Below, one piece after another: positions 60,247 to 64,000 of a stretch of DNA of 64,000 nucleotides. The position numbers were made by a program, and so were the translations under genes. Below the pieces are notes generated by a model, which saw nothing but the letters and a program-made list of their open reading frames with translations, did not search any database and was not told the DNA's origin. The stretch's first letter is position 1, and every line of letters starts with the position of its first letter. Source of the DNA: G963674835 sp963674835 (GTDB taxonomy: Bacteria; Planctomycetota; Planctomycetia; Pirellulales; Thermoguttaceae); the NCBI GenBank assembly GCA_963674835.2, contig CAXXKC010000001.1:1178001-1242000 (forward strand). The letters run 5' to 3'.

Positions 60247-60711
60247 TCAGGGGTAGCGTTCGAGAATTGCGTCGATCTTCTCCGGGGTGAGGTTGCCGTG
60301 GAGGTCGTCGTCGACCATCATCGCGGGGGCCGAATCGCAGGCTCCCAGGCAGCAGACGGGAAGGAGCGTGAAGCGGTCGTCGGGGGTCGTTTCGCCGAGC
60401 TGGATGCCAAGGCGCGTCTGGAGGTGGGCCAGGACGTCGTCGAAGCCGGTGAGCCAGCAACTCACACTGTCACAGACGAGGATGACGTGGCGGCCGACCG
60501 GACGCCGGTAGATGAGGTTGTAAAACGTGGCGACGCTGTCGAGTTCGGCCGTCGTAAGGTCCAGCAGTTCGGCGATGTCGGCCAAGGCCTCGTCGGAGAT
60601 CCAGCCTCGGTGGCGCTGGACGATCTTCAAGGCCTCCGGGCCTACCGCCTGTTTCTGCGGATAGCGGGGCAGCTCAGCGGCGATTTCGCTTCGTTCGTGT
60701 TCGCTCAACAT
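60247..60711 (-). CDS. nuoE: NADH-quinone oxidoreductase subunit E
   Basis: The 154-residue subunit has the thioredoxin-like [2Fe-2S] fold with C-x4-C ('CDSVSC') and C-x3-C ('CLGAC') ligands. The start at ATG 60711 gives the usual size; an ATG at 60762 would overlap nuoCD and add 17 residues. Neither has a strong ribosome-binding site, so the start is uncertain. Confidence 0.93.
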   Translation of the reverse strand: MLSEHERSEIAAELPRYPQKQAVGPEALKIVQRHRGWISDEALADIAELLDLTTAELDSVATFYNLIYRRPVGRHVILVCDSVSCWLTGFDDVLAHLQTRLGIQLGETTPDDRFTLLPVCCLGACDSAPAMMVDDDLHGNLTPEKIDAILERYP

Positions 60712-60748
60712 GATGGGCTCTTGGCTGGAGACGGTTCCTCGCGGTGCT

Positions 60749-62506
60749 TCATCGGTCGACATCGGCCAGAACGAAATCGATGCTCCCCAGGATGGCCAGC
60801 AGGTCGGGGACGAGCGAGCCGCGGCTGATGTGCGGGAGCATCTGAATGTGTGGGAACGACGGGGTGCGAATCCGGGTGCGATACGACATCGTGCTCCCGT
60901 CGCTGATAAGGTAGTATCCGTTGGCGCCCTTGGTCGCCTCGACATTCGTGAGCGCTTCGCCGGGCGGGATGACCGGCCCCCAACTCACGCTGAGAAAGTG
61001 GGTGATGAGCGTTTCGATGTGGTGCATCGTCCGCTCTTTCCGCGGCGGCGTGGCCAACGGATGGTCGGAGCAGTAAGGGCCGGCCGGCATGTTATCGAGG
61101 CACTGACGGATGATCCGCACGCTCTGACGCATCTCCTCGACGCGCACCAGGCCCCGGTCGTAGCAGTCGCCGTGGTCGGCAGTAGGGATATCGAACTCGA
61201 AGCGGTCGTAGCCGGAGTACGGCCGCCGTTTGCGGAAATCCCAGTTCAGCCCACAGGCGCGCAGGCCGGGCCCCGTGACGCCCCAGTCGATGGCCTCGTC
61301 GAGCGTGTACGCGCCGATCCCCTTGGTCCTCGCAATGAAGATCGGGTTCCGCATGACGAGCGTGTCGTACTCGCAAAACCGAGCGGGGAGATAATCGAGC
61401 AGCTCGCACAGGAGCCGGTCCCAGCCGCGGGGCAGGTCCTGGGCCACACCGCCGATGCGGAACCAATTGGGATGCATGCGATCGCCGCAGATGGCCGCGA
61501 CGACGTCGAAGATGCGCTCACGGTCGCTGAACATGTAGAAGACCGGGGAAAGGGCGCCGACATCCTGGGCGAAAGTCCCATACCACACGAGGTGGCTGGC
61601 GATGCGGAACAACTCGCAGAGCATGATGCGGATGACTTCGACGCGCTCGGGCACCTCGATGCCGGCCAGCTTCTCGACGGCCAGTACGTACGGCAAGTTG
61701 TTCATGACGCCGCCGAGATAGTCGATCCGATCGGTGTACGGGATGTACGTGTGCCAGGATTGCCGTTCGCCCATCTTCTCGGCGCCGCGATGGTGGTAGC
61801 CGATGTCGGGAACGGCGTCGATGATCTCCTCGCCGTCGAGTTGGAGGACGATGCGCAACACGCCGTGCGTGCCTGGGTGCTGCGGGCCCAGGTTGAGGAA
61901 CATGAACTCAGTGTCTTCGTGCCGCCGGGTAAGGCCCCACGCTTCAGGCCGAAAGCGGAGCGCCTCGATCTCTTCCTGCTCCTTCCACTCAGGGAGCTGG
62001 AAAGGAGGCATCTCGCTCGCGCGGGCTGGATGCTCCTTGCGGAGCGGGTGACCCGACCATGTCGGCGGCATGATGAGCCGCGCCAGATGGGGATGGCCCT
62101 CGAAGCGGACGCCGAACATGTCCCAGACCTCGCGCTCGTACCAGTTGGCGGCAGGCCAGAGACGGGTGACCGTGCGGAGCGAAGGGGAGTCGCCTTCGAG
62201 AGGCACCTTGATGCGGATATCGTCGTTGCGATCGAACGAAAGCAGGTGATAGACGACGGTGAAGTCGCTCGGCGGCTGGCCGTCGCGATGCGTCCGAACT
62301 CGCTCGTCGATCGCCGTCAGATCGTACAGCATGCGGTAGGGCCGCTGCGCTTCGCACTTGAGGTACTGCAAGACCTCGCCGACTCGGTGCGGAGAAACCC
62401 AGGCGGTCGGAATGCCGTCGGCGGTGGGCTGAATGGCCACCACGGCGTCGGCGAAACGGCCGCGAAGGTCGTCGACGATCGAGGTGTTCTCTGAGCTGTC
62501 GTTCAT
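60749..62506 (-). CDS. nuoCD: NADH-quinone oxidoreductase fused subunits C and D
   Basis: The 585-residue fusion has a NuoC-like N-terminal third (about 1-180, 'WYEREVWDMFGVRFEGHP') and a NuoD-like part with 'GPQHPGTHGVLR' (quinone pocket), 'GYHHRGAEKMGE' and 'IPYTDRIDYL', ending in 'DFVLADVDR'. The C-D fusion is known from E. coli and others. ATG 62506 begins 'MNDSSENTSIV'; the longer frame to 62650 overlaps nuoB. No clear ribosome-binding site is seen. Confidence 0.95.
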   Translation of the reverse strand: MNDSSENTSIVDDLRGRFADAVVAIQPTADGIPTAWVSPHRVGEVLQYLKCEAQRPYRMLYDLTAIDERVRTHRDGQPPSDFTVVYHLLSFDRNDDIRIKVPLEGDSPSLRTVTRLWPAANWYEREVWDMFGVRFEGHPHLARLIMPPTWSGHPLRKEHPARASEMPPFQLPEWKEQEEIEALRFRPEAWGLTRRHEDTEFMFLNLGPQHPGTHGVLRIVLQLDGEEIIDAVPDIGYHHRGAEKMGERQSWHTYIPYTDRIDYLGGVMNNLPYVLAVEKLAGIEVPERVEVIRIMLCELFRIASHLVWYGTFAQDVGALSPVFYMFSDRERIFDVVAAICGDRMHPNWFRIGGVAQDLPRGWDRLLCELLDYLPARFCEYDTLVMRNPIFIARTKGIGAYTLDEAIDWGVTGPGLRACGLNWDFRKRRPYSGYDRFEFDIPTADHGDCYDRGLVRVEEMRQSVRIIRQCLDNMPAGPYCSDHPLATPPRKERTMHHIETLITHFLSVSWGPVIPPGEALTNVEATKGANGYYLISDGSTMSYRTRIRTPSFPHIQMLPHISRGSLVPDLLAILGSIDFVLADVDR

Positions 62507-62543
62507 TGCAGCATCGTTTCGCGGCGTCGCGCCTCGGACGGAC

Positions 62544-63176
62544 TTAGACCTCGTCGGGAGAACGGAGGTCGCGGGCATGGCTCCGCGTTTCGCGTTTTTC
62601 ATCACGCAGGCAGCGCGGGGCAGGGCGGACGACGTCTTGCGGCCCGACAACCCAGCTCAGCGGGCGTTTTTCCGTGCCCACCAGTTCGCTCAGCAGAACT
62701 AGCCCTTCCATGAAGGCATCGGGACGCGGCGGACAGCCGGGCACGTAGACATCCACCGGCAAGAACGAGTCCACCCCCTGCACCACGCTGTAGATGTCGA
62801 ACATGCCGCCGGAATTCGCACACGATCCCATGGAGATGACCCAGCGAGGCTCCATCATCTGGTCGTAGAGCCGGCGGACGATCGGTGCCATCTTGGTGAA
62901 GACCGTGCCGGCGATGATCATCAGGTCGGCCTGCCGAGGCGACCCGCGAATGACCTCCGCTCCGAAACGGGCAATGTCGTACTTGCTGGTGAGGCTCGTG
63001 GCCATTTCGACGTAGCAGCACGACAAACCGAAATTAAACGGCCAAATGGAGTGCTTGCGGCCCCAGGCCAACAACTCCTGTAAGCGAACGAGAAGAACAT
63101 TGCGACGAATGGCCTGCTCGAACGACTCGTTGGATTGCCTGAGAGAAGAGGCGTCCGTAAGGTTGGTTCGTGTCAT
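62544..63176 (-). CDS. nuoB: NADH-quinone oxidoreductase subunit B
   Basis: The 210-residue subunit holds the terminal cluster N2, with 'LSCCYVEM' (tandem cysteines), 'GSCANSGG' and 'PGCPPRPDAF' as ligands. The final ~25 residues are a charged extension. ATG 63176 overlaps the nuoA stop by four bases. Confidence 0.96.
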   Translation of the reverse strand: MTRTNLTDASSLRQSNESFEQAIRRNVLLVRLQELLAWGRKHSIWPFNFGLSCCYVEMATSLTSKYDIARFGAEVIRGSPRQADLMIIAGTVFTKMAPIVRRLYDQMMEPRWVISMGSCANSGGMFDIYSVVQGVDSFLPVDVYVPGCPPRPDAFMEGLVLLSELVGTEKRPLSWVVGPQDVVRPAPRCLRDEKRETRSHARDLRSPDEV

Positions 63177-63622
63177 GGATCCTTCTGGGACTGCTCCGTG
63201 GTTCTATCCAAACGCCGCGAGGTTTCCCAATCCAGAGCACCCTCGCGTCCCAAGTAGACCAGGGCGGCCATCAGTACGCCGACGAAGATCACCGTTTCGA
63301 TGTACCCGGACCATCCAACCTTGCGAACGGCGATCGCCCAAGCAAACAGATAGACGGCTTCCAGATCGAAAATGACGAAGAACAGAGCGACGCGGAAGTA
63401 CTTGACCGACAATCGCTGCCGCGCAGAGCCGGTCGGGGCCATGCCGGACTCGTAGGGCATCGCACGGTCGGGCCGGGCACGCCGCTGGCCGAGCACGCAC
63501 GATATGCCGATCATGGCGGCCGCCAGAATGAGCACGGCCGCGGCGTAGACCAGCAACGGCCAGACAATCGGCAGCCCGGCTTGGCCGATGATCGGAAGGA
63601 GCTGACACCCCGGGCTTGCCAT
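63173..63622 (-). CDS. nuoA: NADH-quinone oxidoreductase subunit A
   Basis: The 149-residue membrane subunit has three helices and the conserved 'PYESGMAPTG' loop and 'FFVIFDLEAVYLFAWA'. ATG 63622 has GAGGAA upstream and begins near the first helix; a longer frame to 63895 has no family match. It is the first gene of the operon, which runs unbroken to nuoN and zwf on the minus strand. Confidence 0.96.
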   Translation of the reverse strand: MASPGCQLLPIIGQAGLPIVWPLLVYAAAVLILAAAMIGISCVLGQRRARPDRAMPYESGMAPTGSARQRLSVKYFRVALFFVIFDLEAVYLFAWAIAVRKVGWSGYIETVIFVGVLMAALVYLGREGALDWETSRRLDRTTEQSQKDP

Positions 63623-64000
63623 CCTGCGTTTCCTCGCAATCTCGCGTCGGTTCCTGACCGGCGCGCAACGGTAGCACGGCCGACTCAGTACCGGAGACTC
63701 CAAGATTTCGCCGCGGTCGCCTATCGGAAAATGCGGTGACCTTGCGGTGGGGAATTGTACGAATGCGGCCCCGGGGTGCGACGGAGTGACGCGAACAGCG
63801 CGGTACCGCTCCGGACCCACCGCCGGCTTGCGAGGGGGCTTGTATGCGGTGTTTTGGGCGTCGGTGGGTTGCCACCGGTCTGGTGTTTCCGCCAACAGCG
63901 ATGCCCAAGTGTGGCCGGTTGCGAGGCAATAGACACCTTTGCGCCAGCCAATGCGCGGGGGGCTGGGTGCGCGGGGCGATTGGCCGCTCGCTGGCCTTCG
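63623..64000. other. upstream region of the nuo operon
   Basis: This is 378 bp of presumed promoter and spacer. Long frames occur on the minus strand but lack family matches and run into nuoA from an alternative start, so no gene is called. No clear operator was recognised. Confidence 0.45.

Noticed and set aside
1..64000. CRISPR arrays
   Set aside because: No regularly spaced repeats of 20-40 bp with unique spacers were found by eye.

Overview
The window is a high-GC chromosomal segment that is most likely from a planctomycete, probably of the Pirellulales type. This rests on several secreted sulfatases with glycoside hydrolases and no SusC/SusD pair, a membrane-anchored leucine-rich-repeat protein, an RTX-like surface-protein relic, a TPR/ExbB/ExbD/terpenoid-toroid operon, and general gene style. 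The assignment is inferred from family content; no rRNA or marker gene fixes the taxon.

Layout. (1) 1-4.2 kb: the 3' end of a sugar-isomerase-like gene, IS30-like and IS5-like transposase remnants, an LRR membrane protein and two small hypothetical genes. (2) 4.4-31 kb: a polysaccharide-degradation region. It holds five sulfatases, one of them fused to a sialidase, two secreted alpha/beta-hydrolases, a TIM-barrel hydrolase-like protein, a beta-propeller protein, a GH39-like protein, a DUF4838-type protein, an exported argininosuccinate-lyase-like protein and a Tat-exported protein. Decay and mobility mark this region: a 99-bp MITE occurs twice with TA target duplications, and one copy has broken an RTX-type gene. 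A 91-bp inverted-repeat element sits just upstream of the sulfatase-sialidase gene. kptA and an isoprenylcysteine-methyltransferase-like gene lie inside the region. (3) 31.4-32.0 kb: an integrase remnant beside the 3' end of tRNA-Val(CAC), a typical island-insertion scar. (4) 32-45 kb: envelope genes, namely two tatA-type genes, an operon TPR protein-exbB-exbD-TonB-like protein with a squalene-cyclase-type toroid, a lipoprotein, a BON-domain protein, a small membrane protein and a thioredoxin-like lipid- or envelope-facing protein that has lost one Cys of CxxC. (5) 45.4-49 kb: HAD hydrolase, transaldolase and glucose-6-phosphate dehydrogenase. (6) 49-63.6 kb: a complete minus-strand complex I operon, nuoA-B-CD-E-F-G-H-I-J-K-L-M-N, with zwf only 16 bp beyond nuoN.

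How the genes work together. The sulfatases, sialidase, esterases and glycosidases look like one secreted toolkit for a sulfated and perhaps sialylated glycan. The released sugars could feed the pentose phosphate enzymes, with reducing power going to complex I. The ExbB/ExbD operon may drive an energised envelope process whose transducer carries a TonB-type S-x3-H motif and an unusual toroid output domain.

Most interesting signals: the TonB-like/toroid transducer operon, the sulfatase-sialidase fusion with an altered sulfatase signature, the MITE whose in-silico removal restores an RTX reading frame, the exported ArgH-like lyase, and the nuo-zwf linkage.
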